NCBI GenBank assembly: GCA_045533115.1
Contig: JAZSHF010000048.1
Coordinates: forward strand, 1-38,946
Source: Colimorpha_A sp045533115
Lineage (GTDB): Bacteria > Bacillota > Clostridia > Oscillospirales > CAG-272
DNA: 38,946 nt
Direction of reading: 5' to 3'
Every line of letters starts with the position of its first letter. The stretch's first letter is position 1. Under the pieces are notes generated by a model. That model ran no database searches. It was given only the letters and a program-made list of their open reading frames with translations, and was not told the origin of the DNA. The translations under genes were made by a program, and so were the position numbers. Shown here piece after piece: positions 1-7,930 of this stretch.

Positions 1-467
1 ACAAAAAGACGGCAAGAATCATGAAAAAATACGGCTTAAAGCCGGAGTATATTAAACGTATCAGACCGAACATCACTTACCAAAGAATCGAAAAAAATGT
101 TAAGCCGAATTTGCTCAATAGAAATTTTAATATAGATGAGCCCAATCGGGTTTGGGTTACAGATATTACCTATTTGATTTTTGGAAATAAGCGAGCTTAT
201 CTTTCTACCATTCTTGATCTTCATGACAGAAAAATTGTTGCGTATCAAATATCGAAACGCAACGACATTAAATTGGTTATTGACACATTAAATCAAGCTA
301 TTACTAAAACGAAGGCTGTATCAAACCTTATCATTCACAGTGATCAAAGGCTTTCAATATACGCTTTGTACAACAGTTATATCACATCTTTTGAACAATA
401 TCTGCTACTTGTTGATGATTGGTTAGTTTTTTATAACACTTCAAGTCTAAAAAACAGGAAGAGCTAA
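1..467 (+). pseudogene. Decayed IS3-family (IS150-like) transposase, 5' truncated by the window edge
   Basis: This is the remnant of an IS3-family OrfB integrase (rve/DDE fold). The reading frame is open to the left edge. It carries the pre-core part (RIMKKYGL) and the first catalytic region (VWVTDITY, with the first Asp), followed by STILDLHDRKIVAYQ and HSDQ, which holds the second catalytic Asp. After HSDQ the frame is wrong. Shifting by one base around 348-350 restores the family motif GFQYT, so a single base has been gained there. The region with the catalytic Glu is missing, and the tail resembling the family C-terminus (VDDWLVFYNT) follows almost at once. It therefore has a frameshift plus an internal deletion of roughly 50 residues and cannot encode an active transposase. 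An intact copy elsewhere in the genome is possible. I could not define terminal inverted repeats. Confidence 0.75.
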
Positions 468-540
468 TTTCCTCTCCCTGCTTATCAGTTTTTATTTCTT
501 GTGAACTATTTGGGGTTCGCTTCACATCGAGGGCGGTTAT

Positions 541-1350
541 TTAGGCATTCACAGCAACTTTATTCACGGACGTTTGCTCAATCGCCGTCTTTTTATGTCT
601 GACTATAAGATAATACACAGCATAATATGCCGTAATGTAGATAAGCATAAGAAGTGTAACACCGATAGCGTACAGGATCTCGTTCTGATTAACAAGAGAA
701 TATACGATCTCAAAGGGTGTACTGTCCGGTGACATCAGGAACATATAATTGTAATCGATAATATGGTTGACGATATATGCAGTAATGCAGAAGCCTGTGA
801 ATATACCGTATGTAAAGATCATATTTTTCTTCTTCATACTGTTTATTCGGGATATCATAATGTAAAGCGAGCAGAAGCCGGATATCGAATGAGTAATTCC
901 GGAAACTACGTTGTCAAACGATAATACGGGGTAGCAGGCATAGTTCATTCCTGCAAAATATGTACCGAGAAGCGCGCCGAGTATGCCGAACATCATTACG
1001 AAATCGAGAGACGCTTCCTTCAATCTTCCCTTACAAAATGCAGCCATTGGAATCGTTATAAGCTGAATACTGCAAAGGAAAAGAGGCAGATTGTACAGCC
1101 AATCAAAAGGATCGTTTGATCGGAAGCACAAAATGACGATCTTGAACAATTCAAAGGAGTCAATGAGTATGGCACTAACAATAATGGGAACGTTTTTCTT
1201 CTTTTCCGATTTGTTTTTATATAGCAAGCCTATGAAGACAGCCAGTGTTATCATCACGACCATAAGAGATGTGACGAAGGTCAAATGCTGCCAAGAAAAA
1301 TATCCTTCCGCTTCTCTACGGTAGCCGCCGAAACCGAAAAATTCCTTCAT
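541..1350 (-). CDS. YwaF/TIGR02206-like integral membrane protein
   Basis: The 269-residue protein has about seven hydrophobic segments. It carries the family-type motif LPLFLCSIQL in the middle, HSISGFCSLYI further on, and a NHIIDYNYMFLMSP segment near the C-terminus. These resemble the bacterial YwaF/TP0381 (TIGR02206) family, which is related to eukaryotic TMEM164. The bacterial members have no settled function. The start is supported by an AGGTG ribosome binding site a few bases upstream. The gene is divergent from the DUF1385 gene and has its own promoter. The short basic and polar C-terminal tail should be cytoplasmic. Family assignment rests on motif recognition only. Confidence 0.7.
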   Translation of the reverse strand: MKEFFGFGGYRREAEGYFSWQHLTFVTSLMVVMITLAVFIGLLYKNKSEKKKNVPIIVSAILIDSFELFKIVILCFRSNDPFDWLYNLPLFLCSIQLITIPMAAFCKGRLKEASLDFVMMFGILGALLGTYFAGMNYACYPVLSFDNVVSGITHSISGFCSLYIMISRINSMKKKNMIFTYGIFTGFCITAYIVNHIIDYNYMFLMSPDSTPFEIVYSLVNQNEILYAIGVTLLMLIYITAYYAVYYLIVRHKKTAIEQTSVNKVAVNA

Positions 1351-1392
1351 ATTTTCACCTCGGAATGTCGAATTATTATCTTCACCGTTATG

Positions 1393-1421
1393 ATTTTAAC
1401 ACATATCTCGACTTTTGTAAA
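1393..1421 (-). promoter_or_regulatory. Sigma-A type promoter for the YwaF-like gene
   Basis: On the minus strand, TTTACA (1416-1421) and TAAAAT (1393-1398) are separated by 17 bases, with a TG dinucleotide just upstream of the -10 box. It lies about 43 bases upstream of the start at 1350. Confidence 0.55.
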
Positions 1422-1516
1422 TAAATTTCAACAAAATGTTCATTAAATCTAAACACTCCTACTCGGTTAACATCGACTTTTGTTTACAAATTGTTGTTTA
1501 TTTGCTGGCGAAGCTT

Positions 1517-1525
1517 TGGTATAAT
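1517..1525 (+). promoter_or_regulatory. Extended -10 promoter for the DUF1385-prmC operon
   Basis: TGGTATAAT fits the extended -10 pattern TGnTATAAT, with the hexamer at 1520-1525. It lies 34 bases before the chosen start at 1560. No good -35 box sits at 17 bases; TTGTTT at 1494-1499 would need a 20-base spacer. The extended -10 may compensate. Confidence 0.5.
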
Positions 1526-1559
1526 GATATGTGTAACGACGCTCGGAGGAGAAAGCTCT

Positions 1560-2591
1560 ATGAGTAGAAATAAAAGAGAAACAAACTGCCGTCTCGGTAC
1601 AGTAGGCGGACAGGCGGTGCTTGAAGGCGTAATGATGAAGGGCAAGGAAAAGTATTCAATTGCCGTTCGGCGCGAGGACGGAAGCATCAGCCTGAGCGAG
1701 AATTATCACACTTCAATAAGGCAAAAATGTTGGTTATTCCGCATTCCGATAATCAGAGGTATAATCGGATTCGCGGAGTCAATGGTTCTCAATTTCAAGA
1801 CGCTCTCAATATCCGCGAAGCAATACGGTGACCTTGACGAGATAGAGCCCGAAACAAAATTTGAAAAATGGATACAGAGAAAATTCGGTGACAAGCTTCT
1901 AAACGTCGTAATGGGAATCTCAATGGTGTTCGGTCTGCTTCTCGCCGTTGCGCTTTTTATGCTTCTTCCCGCTTATACCGTTAAGCTTATAGAGTGGCTT
2001 TTCGGTATTGGGCTCGGTATATGGAAAAGCACCGTTGAGGGCGTGATTAAGATCATCATCTTCATTTCGTATCTGCTCCTCGTGTCGCTTATGAAGGATA
2101 TCAGACGAACCTTCGAATACCACGGCGCCGAGCACAAGTCGATCTTCTGCTATGAGGCGGGAGAGGATCTGACCGTAGACAACGTAAAAAAGCATCGGAG
2201 ATATCACCCAAGATGCGGTACGAGCTTCATTTTCGTCGTTCTTATAATCAGCATTCTTATCAATTCCCTGCCGATAATTACTTGGGACAATATGCTGCTT
2301 CGTACCCTTATGAAGCTTGCTATGCTCCCGCTTATCGTCGGTATAAGCTTTGAATTTATAATCCTCGCAGGAAAGCACGATAATTTTATTACGAGATTCT
2401 TGTCAGCACCCGGACTTTGGATGCAGAGAATCACAACCCGCGAGCCCGATGATCAGCAGATCGAATGTGCGATAATTGCTCTTAAGAGTGCGCTTCCGAA
2501 TGAATTTCCCGATTTTGTGCATATAGATACTCACAACGAAGTAATTGACGTATGTCAGGACGACAATAACGATGAAGCTGTCGAATCTTGA
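1560..2591 (+). CDS. yqhQ: DUF1385 family membrane protein (YqhQ-like)
   Basis: The 343-residue protein matches the DUF1385 family (B. subtilis YqhQ). Diagnostic motifs are GGQAVLEGVMM near residues 16-26, and a His/Cys-rich segment around residues 185-215 reading EYHGAEHKSIFCYE and then HPRCGTSFIF. The conserved His, Glu and Cys residues suggest metal binding, but the biochemical role is not established. Several transmembrane segments flank the motif, at about residues 120-160, 170-190, 215-240 and 255-280. The ATG at 1560 is chosen because CGGAGG lies just upstream; the upstream in-frame ATG at 1491 would lie before the predicted promoter. The 3' end overlaps prmC by 20 bases, which suggests translational coupling. 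In many Clostridia this pair is followed by prfA; here it is not. Confidence 0.88.
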   Translation: MSRNKRETNCRLGTVGGQAVLEGVMMKGKEKYSIAVRREDGSISLSENYHTSIRQKCWLFRIPIIRGIIGFAESMVLNFKTLSISAKQYGDLDEIEPETKFEKWIQRKFGDKLLNVVMGISMVFGLLLAVALFMLLPAYTVKLIEWLFGIGLGIWKSTVEGVIKIIIFISYLLLVSLMKDIRRTFEYHGAEHKSIFCYEAGEDLTVDNVKKHRRYHPRCGTSFIFVVLIISILINSLPIITWDNMLLRTLMKLAMLPLIVGISFEFIILAGKHDNFITRFLSAPGLWMQRITTREPDDQQIECAIIALKSALPNEFPDFVHIDTHNEVIDVCQDDNNDEAVES

Positions 2592-3288
2592 ACAAACGCT
2601 GCTCCGAGAGTTTTTCTTTGACGAGGCATCGTACAATGATGCTATAAAACGTCTTGAAAATGGCGAGCCGCTTGCTTACGTTATAGGAGAATGGTATTTC
2701 TATAATGAAACCTATAAGGTATCTCCCGATTGTCTGATCCCCCGCCCCGAGACAGAGCATCTCGTTGAATGGCTTATCAAAAATCTCCCCCAAAACGGTA
2801 CCTTTGCCGATCTTTGCACCGGAAGCGGATGTGTCGCCATTTCCACTCTCGCGCACCGCGAGGATCTTACTGCCGTGGCTGTTGACATTTCCGATAAGGC
2901 ACTTAAGCTTGCAAGGCAAAACGCGCTCATCAACGGCGTAAGCGACAGGATCAGGTTTCTTTGCTCCGACGTTCTACTTGGCACATCTCTTGGCAATAGC
3001 AGATTTGACGCCATCGCATCCAACCCTCCGTATATAAAGACCGACGTGATAGATACACTTTCCCCTCAAGTAAAATGTGAACCGATCATCGCCCTCGACG
3101 GCGGGCCTGACGGGCTTGATTTTTACCGCGTACTTTATTCAAGATACAAGAAAAACGTAAAGTGTGGCGGGCACATCATCTGTGAGATAGGTTACGACCA
3201 AGGCGGCGACTTGCATAAGCTTTTCGGATGCAAGATTATTAAGGATTATTCAGGAAATGACCGAATTGCGATACTCAATATTGAATAG
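2572..3288 (+). CDS. prmC: Peptide chain release factor N5-glutamine methyltransferase PrmC
   Basis: PrmC methylates the Gln of the GGQ motif in class I release factors, using SAM. The sequence shows LIPRPETEHLVEW, the SAM-binding loop DLCTGSGCVAIS, and the catalytic NPPYI motif in ASNPPYIKTD, followed by ALDGGPDGLDFY. At 238 residues it is shorter than typical PrmC (about 280). The N-terminal helical release-factor-binding domain is reduced to about 45 residues before the RPETE region. The ATG at 2572 (MKLSNLEQ) is preceded by AGGAC and lies inside the end of the DUF1385 gene. An upstream in-frame start at 2545 is possible but adds only nine residues. Confidence 0.9.
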   Translation: MKLSNLEQTLLREFFFDEASYNDAIKRLENGEPLAYVIGEWYFYNETYKVSPDCLIPRPETEHLVEWLIKNLPQNGTFADLCTGSGCVAISTLAHREDLTAVAVDISDKALKLARQNALINGVSDRIRFLCSDVLLGTSLGNSRFDAIASNPPYIKTDVIDTLSPQVKCEPIIALDGGPDGLDFYRVLYSRYKKNVKCGGHIICEIGYDQGGDLHKLFGCKIIKDYSGNDRIAILNIE

Positions 3289-3295
3289 ATGAATA

Positions 3296-3341
3296 AAACT
3301 CGGATAATTTTTACAAAAAATGTAAATTATCCGAGTTTTTT
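3296..3341 (+). terminator. Rho-independent terminator after prmC
   Basis: Long hairpin. The left arm starts AAACTCGGATAATTT and the right arm ends AAATTATCCGAGTTT. There is an inner TTACA/TGTAA stem, an A-rich loop, and a run of T residues at the end. Confidence 0.85.
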
Positions 3342-3352
3342 ACTGAAATCTA

Positions 3353-3380
3353 TTGATAAATGTTTGTTTTATGATATAAT
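3353..3380 (+). promoter_or_regulatory. Promoter of the pgk-tpiA operon
   Basis: TTGATA (3353-3358), a 16-base spacer and TATAAT (3375-3380), with TGA just before the -10 (extended -10). A second TATAAT lies at 3382-3387. The leader to the pgk start is about 65 bases and contains two small palindromes. Confidence 0.8.
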
Positions 3381-3386
3381 ATATAA

Positions 3387-3440
3387 TGTATGCCTGTGTG
3401 CATACACGATATAAAACGTTAATTTTACCGATCAATCGGT
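3387..3440 (+). promoter_or_regulatory. Two palindromes in the pgk leader
   Basis: The first is TGTATGC/GCATACA with a 6-base centre (3387-3406), right at the expected transcription start. The second is ACCGAT-CA-ATCGGT (3427-3440), which ends three bases before the GGAGG ribosome binding site of pgk. They could be operator sites or RNA hairpins controlling transcription or translation of the glycolytic operon. No matching regulator is encoded nearby. Confidence 0.4.
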
Positions 3441-3453
3441 TTGGAGGTTTAAT

Positions 3454-4749
3454 ATGCAATACAACAAGAAAACAATCGAAGACATTTCCCTTTCCGGCAA
3501 GAAGGTTCTTGCAAGATGTGACTTCAACGTACCTATGGACGGCGGAGTTATCACCGACACCAAGAGAATCGTAGGCGCACTTCCCACCATCAAGTATCTC
3601 GTTGACAACGGCGCAGCAGTAATTCTCTGCTCCCACATGGGCCGTCCCCACAACGTTCTCAACTCCGAGCTTAAGCTCTCTAAGAAGGAAAAGAAGAAGA
3701 TCGAAGCTCTCCCCGCAGATGAGCAGGCAGCAGCTACCGCAGCGGCTCTTGAAAAGGCTAAGGGCGATATTACAAAGCTTTCACTTAAGCCTATCGCCGG
3801 CAAGATCTCCGAGCTCCTTGGCAAGGAAGTTATTATGGCTTCCGATGTTGTCGGCGAAGACGCTGTAAGCAAGGCAGCCAACCTTAAGAGCGGAGAAATT
3901 CTTCTTCTTGAGAACGTTCGTTTCCACGCTGAAGAAGAAAAGAACGATCCCGAATTTGCAAAGAAGCTTGCTTCCCTTGCCGACATCTACGTAAACGACG
4001 CATTCGGTACCGCGCACCGCGCTCACGCTTCAACTGCAGGTGTTGCTGATTATCTCCCTGCTGTTTGCGGATACCTTATTCAGAAGGAAATCTCCATTAT
4101 GGGTGGCGCTCTTTCCGATCCCAAGCGTCCCTTCGTTGCTATTCTCGGCGGAGCTAAGGTTTCCGACAAGATCGGCGTTATCAACAACCTCATCGAAAAG
4201 GTCGACACCCTCGTTATCGGCGGTGCTATGGCTTATACCTTCTGCAAGGCTCTCGGCTACAGCATCGGCACCTCTCTCTGCGAGGATGACAAGCTCGAGC
4301 TTGCTCTTGAGCTTCTAAAAAAAGCTGAGACCAAGGGCGTTAAGGTTCTTCTCCCCGTTGATAACCATGCAGGCGACTGCTACGATCCCGAGTGCCACGA
4401 TATTTACGTAAATTCCGACAATATCCCTGACGGTTACATGGGTCTTGACATCGGACCCGCTTCGATTGAGCTCTTCACTGACGCCATCAAGAATGCCGGT
4501 ACTGTTGTTTGGAACGGACCAATGGGCGTTTCCGAGTGGAAGAAGTTTGAACACGGAACTTTCGGTGTTGCTACCGCGGTTGCAGAGAGCAACGCAATCT
4601 CGATCATCGGCGGCGGCGACTCCGCAGCTGCTATCGAAAAGCTCGGCTTTGCTGATAAGATGACTCATATTTCTACCGGCGGCGGTGCTTCACTTGAATT
4701 TCTTGAGGGTCTTGAGCTTCCCGGTATCGCATGTCTTCAGGACAAATAA
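3454..4749 (+). CDS. pgk: Phosphoglycerate kinase
   Basis: The enzyme transfers phosphate between 1,3-bisphosphoglycerate and ADP in glycolysis. The N-terminal substrate domain shows RCDFNVP and SHMGRP. The nucleotide domain shows VAILGGAKVSDKIGVI, NGPMGVSEW, and GGGDSAAAI followed by STGGGASLEFLEG. At 431 residues it is about 35 longer than most bacterial enzymes (about 395). The excess is a Lys/Glu/Ala-rich helical insertion at residues 67-107, between SHMGRP and LSLKP (about 3652-3774), where typical enzymes have a short loop. A strong GGAGG site precedes the ATG. tpiA follows after 18 bases, so the two are co-transcribed. No gap gene is adjacent. Confidence 0.97.
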   Translation: MQYNKKTIEDISLSGKKVLARCDFNVPMDGGVITDTKRIVGALPTIKYLVDNGAAVILCSHMGRPHNVLNSELKLSKKEKKKIEALPADEQAAATAAALEKAKGDITKLSLKPIAGKISELLGKEVIMASDVVGEDAVSKAANLKSGEILLLENVRFHAEEEKNDPEFAKKLASLADIYVNDAFGTAHRAHASTAGVADYLPAVCGYLIQKEISIMGGALSDPKRPFVAILGGAKVSDKIGVINNLIEKVDTLVIGGAMAYTFCKALGYSIGTSLCEDDKLELALELLKKAETKGVKVLLPVDNHAGDCYDPECHDIYVNSDNIPDGYMGLDIGPASIELFTDAIKNAGTVVWNGPMGVSEWKKFEHGTFGVATAVAESNAISIIGGGDSAAAIEKLGFADKMTHISTGGGASLEFLEGLELPGIACLQDK

Positions 4750-4767
4750 TTATTGGGGTGTCCGATA

Positions 4768-5535
4768 ATGAATAAGAATCTTAGAAGAGCCGTTATTGCA
4801 GGCAACTGGAAGATGAATATGACTCCCTCCGAGGCAGAAAAGCTCATAAATGAGCTTAAGCCTGTAGTTAAGGACAAGAACGGTTGCGACATCGTCGTAT
4901 GCGTTCCGTTCGTTGATATCGCTACCGCGGTTAACGCGGTTAAGGGTACGAACATCAAGGTTGGCGCACAGAACGTTCATTTCAAGAAAAATGGCGCATA
5001 CACCGGAGAAATCTCCGCCGATATGCTCAAGGAATGCGGCGTTGAATATGTTGTGGTCGGACACAGCGAACGTAGACAGTACTTCGGAGAGACCGACGAG
5101 ACCGTCAACCTTCGTCTTAAAGCTGCTCTTGAAGCAGGAATTACCCCCATTCTCTGCGTCGGTGAGGTTCTCACCGAACGTGAACAGGACGTAACCTCTG
5201 AGGTTGTTGCACGTCAGACCAAGATCGCGCTTCTCGACGTTGACGCTGACTCTGTAAAGAACGTTATCATTGCTTATGAGCCCGTATGGGCAATCGGAAC
5301 CGGCAAGACTGCGACATCCGATCAGGCTGACGAGGTTTGCGGAATTATCCGTGACGTTCTTGCTGCAAAGTACGGTAGGGACGTAGCCGAGGCTGTTACG
5401 ATCCAATACGGCGGTTCTATGAAGCCAGACAACGCGGCTGAGCTTCTTTCAAAATATCACGTTGACGGCGGACTTATCGGCGGAGCATCACTTAAGGCTG
5501 CCGATTTCACTGCAATCGTAGATGCTGCACAGTAA
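4768..5535 (+). CDS. tpiA: Triosephosphate isomerase
   Basis: The enzyme interconverts dihydroxyacetone phosphate and glyceraldehyde 3-phosphate. The 255-residue TIM barrel has AGNWKMN with the catalytic Lys, GHSERR with the catalytic His near residue 98, AYEPVWAIGTGK with the catalytic Glu near residue 170, and the phosphate-binding YGGSMKPDN and GLIGGASL loops. The ATG at 4768 has GGGGTG seven bases upstream. A TTG at 4753 is in frame but would consume that site. It is the second gene of the pgk-tpiA unit, which ends at a terminator. Confidence 0.97.
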   Translation: MNKNLRRAVIAGNWKMNMTPSEAEKLINELKPVVKDKNGCDIVVCVPFVDIATAVNAVKGTNIKVGAQNVHFKKNGAYTGEISADMLKECGVEYVVVGHSERRQYFGETDETVNLRLKAALEAGITPILCVGEVLTEREQDVTSEVVARQTKIALLDVDADSVKNVIIAYEPVWAIGTGKTATSDQADEVCGIIRDVLAAKYGRDVAEAVTIQYGGSMKPDNAAELLSKYHVDGGLIGGASLKAADFTAIVDAAQ

Positions 5536-5546
5536 TCATAATATCG

Positions 5547-5581
5547 AACGGGGCGAGTACAAATTCATTCGTCCCGTTTTT
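5547..5581 (+). terminator. Terminator after tpiA
   Basis: Ten-base-pair stem AACGGGGCGA / TCGTCCCGTT with one G-U pair and a 12-base loop, followed by a T run. It lies directly upstream of the CGGAGGA ribosome binding site of the next gene, so that gene may depend on read-through or on a promoter I could not find. Confidence 0.8.
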
Positions 5582-5592
5582 CGGAGGAAACA

Positions 5593-7869
5593 ATGAAGCG
5601 ATTTATCGCATTATTTTTGATACTTTCTTGCATTTTGCCGTTTATTCCGTTACACGCTGAGGAGACTAACCTCCCCAACGGCACCGATGGAACGGAGGAC
5701 GTTGAAAAGCCCGAGGAGCCGACTTACTATTCGACCGTCAATATCGACAAAGACGGCGCATCTCTCACAGTAACCTTTCAGCTTACCCTTGAGACGACCG
5801 GTACCTATTATCTTTTCCGTGTGACGCCTGACAACGAGGATATTTCCGCGTCCGCGCCCATCTCACAGGCAAATGCGCAGAACGGTTACGTGACATTCAA
5901 ATTCGAATATGACAGCTCCGATCACTCTGCCGTTCTTAACGGCTATATTCTTGCCTCAAAATCCGAAAGCGGATACACGGCGCTGACAAACGCGAGATAT
6001 ATTGATAATATTTCTCTTGTTTCACATAATGACAGGCCGTTCGTCAAACCAACTACTGTCAAAGGACTTGAAGTTCAATATATAGCCGACGCACAGCTTA
6101 TCGGTGTAGGTCAAACCGTTGTTCACGTAAAGCTTAACGAGCTTATCTCGAATAACGCCGAAGCTTCAACCGCTTTCGTATATGGCACGGAAAGATATCT
6201 TATCAATAACGAGGCGCTTACTCTTCTCGATTACAGAATCAAAACTCTTTCCGACGCGGGAATCAACGTATTTATCAACTACATTCTTACGTTTGACGCC
6301 GATGCCGACGAGAAGCTTTACAATCCCGAAGCAAAAGGCGAAAGTGACACGCTCTTTGCCCCGAATATGTCGAACTTCGAGTGCGTCAGCACCTTTGCAG
6401 CCGTTATGCATTTTATTGCGGAAAGATATTCCCTATCCGACGGTAAATACGGTTTCTGCGGCAGCTATATCCTCGGATATGAGGTAAATAACTATCACGA
6501 TACCCACAATAGCGGAATGCCTGACCTGCTCTCCCATGCAAGGCAATACGCTGCGTATCTGCGCACAGGTGATCTTGCTGTCAGAAGTGCGTATTCTAAT
6601 GCAAGAGTATATGCGTCGATTTCAAACGTTTGGAATGCAATCGACAGTGAGCTTGTCGGCGTTTACGGTGCTAAGGATCTTTTGACCGAGGTTGCCGCAC
6701 TTATTCCCGACGTTGACTTCGGAATCGCAGTAAATCCCTATCCATCGGACCTGCAGATGACTGAATTTTGGCTTGATGAGAAAGCAACTGATTCGCTTGA
6801 CACAGAGTATCTTACGATGAAGAATCTTCCCGTTCTTCACGAGTTTCTGAATCAGAAAAATATGCTTTGTAACGGCTTGCTCCGCTCGGTTGTCATTTCA
6901 GAATTCGGCGTCAGCGGCGTTTACGGCGAGGAAAGTGAGAAGAAGCAAGCTGCAGCATACGCATACGCCTTTTATAATGCTTCTCGTCTTCTTTCACTTG
7001 AAGCGTTTATATGGCACAGACACGTTGATCACAATTATGAAATCGGTCTATGCTACGGTCTTTACTCTTCAAGTGAGCTTACGCTTGAAAGAAAAGACAA
7101 AAAGGAAATTTACGATATTTTCGCCGCGGTTGACTGTCTTGACAACGACAGCGTAAAGGTGATCAGAAATATTTGCTCACTTCTTCCCGTTAAAAACTAC
7201 GAAGAGCTTATTAGGAACACCACGACGAGAACAAGAGTCATCCTTACCATCAATAACTCATCCGCTAATATTGGCTCAACCCGTTACGATACCTCAACAA
7301 TCTTTGATTTTTCAAAGAGCCTGTATGATTTCTACCCTACCGACAACACGAATTATATCGAACAGATAAAGGAGGGCAAGACAACGTTCATGCGGATCGC
7401 GTCCGTACGCCTCTCTCCGTTTGAGCACATGGGTGCAGGAGTTAATCTTGAGGACGGTATAAGCATTTCGGGTGCGGAATATCTGACGGTTCGTGTGCGC
7501 GTCAACGCGTCCTGCAGCAAGGCGGATTTCGTCCTTATGATAGACGGCACCTCTCGCAGCGGAAGAGCAACTCTGAAATTCTCATCTACTGTCAATACAA
7601 ACGGCTGGGTAACGCTCAAATTCCCCGTTCATGGCTTAACAAGAAAGCAGATTGCCGATGCTCGTATAAAAATTTGGGCGCGTACCGATACTTCAAACGA
7701 CGAGCAAATATTTATAGATGTCTCGTCTGTCAAGTTGCACTACGAGAAAGATCTCGCGCCTTTCGTCCTGATAATCTGCATAATAACCTTGGGCATCATA
7801 AGCGCTGTTACTCCCTTAATACTTTTACTGAAAAACAAAATACAAAACAGGGATTTTGACTTCCGCTGA
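5593..7869 (+). CDS. Secreted, C-terminally anchored DUF5722-like protein (glycosidase-like barrel)
   Basis: The 758-residue protein has a Sec signal peptide (residues 1-22, ending PLHAEE) and an acidic low-complexity linker to about residue 45. A beta-rich domain follows to about 150. A large alpha/beta region at about 155-520 resembles DUF5722, a family with TIM-barrel, glycoside-hydrolase-like character (KGLEVQYIADAQLIGVGQ, SDAGINVFINYIL, YILGYEVNNYHD, VVISEFGVSG). The acidic residues in GYEVNN and ISEFG sit where clan-A-type glycosidases carry catalytic acids, but this is inference. A beta-sandwich, carbohydrate-binding-like region follows (about 570-715), then one transmembrane segment (about 720-744) and a short basic tail. 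It is probably an extracellular, membrane-held glycan-acting protein. The substrate is unknown. CGGAGGA precedes the start. Confidence 0.7.
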   Translation: MKRFIALFLILSCILPFIPLHAEETNLPNGTDGTEDVEKPEEPTYYSTVNIDKDGASLTVTFQLTLETTGTYYLFRVTPDNEDISASAPISQANAQNGYVTFKFEYDSSDHSAVLNGYILASKSESGYTALTNARYIDNISLVSHNDRPFVKPTTVKGLEVQYIADAQLIGVGQTVVHVKLNELISNNAEASTAFVYGTERYLINNEALTLLDYRIKTLSDAGINVFINYILTFDADADEKLYNPEAKGESDTLFAPNMSNFECVSTFAAVMHFIAERYSLSDGKYGFCGSYILGYEVNNYHDTHNSGMPDLLSHARQYAAYLRTGDLAVRSAYSNARVYASISNVWNAIDSELVGVYGAKDLLTEVAALIPDVDFGIAVNPYPSDLQMTEFWLDEKATDSLDTEYLTMKNLPVLHEFLNQKNMLCNGLLRSVVISEFGVSGVYGEESEKKQAAAYAYAFYNASRLLSLEAFIWHRHVDHNYEIGLCYGLYSSSELTLERKDKKEIYDIFAAVDCLDNDSVKVIRNICSLLPVKNYEELIRNTTTRTRVILTINNSSANIGSTRYDTSTIFDFSKSLYDFYPTDNTNYIEQIKEGKTTFMRIASVRLSPFEHMGAGVNLEDGISISGAEYLTVRVRVNASCSKADFVLMIDGTSRSGRATLKFSSTVNTNGWVTLKFPVHGLTRKQIADARIKIWARTDTSNDEQIFIDVSSVKLHYEKDLAPFVLIICIITLGIISAVTPLILLLKNKIQNRDFDFR

Positions 7870-7886
7870 TTCCTACGTAATAGGAC

Positions 7887-7930
7887 ATTCCCTCCCTCGA
7901 ATATAATAATAAAAAATGCTCGGAGGGAAT
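7887..7930 (+). promoter_or_regulatory. Inverted repeat sequestering the cwlD ribosome binding site
   Basis: ATTCCCTCC (7887-7895) is the exact reverse complement of GGAGGGAAT (7922-7930). The latter contains the Shine-Dalgarno site and ends at the base before the cwlD ATG. In any transcript reading through from upstream, the two arms could pair and block translation. A TATAAT at 7902-7907 lies in the loop. A transcript started from it would lack the left arm and be free for translation. Confidence 0.5.
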
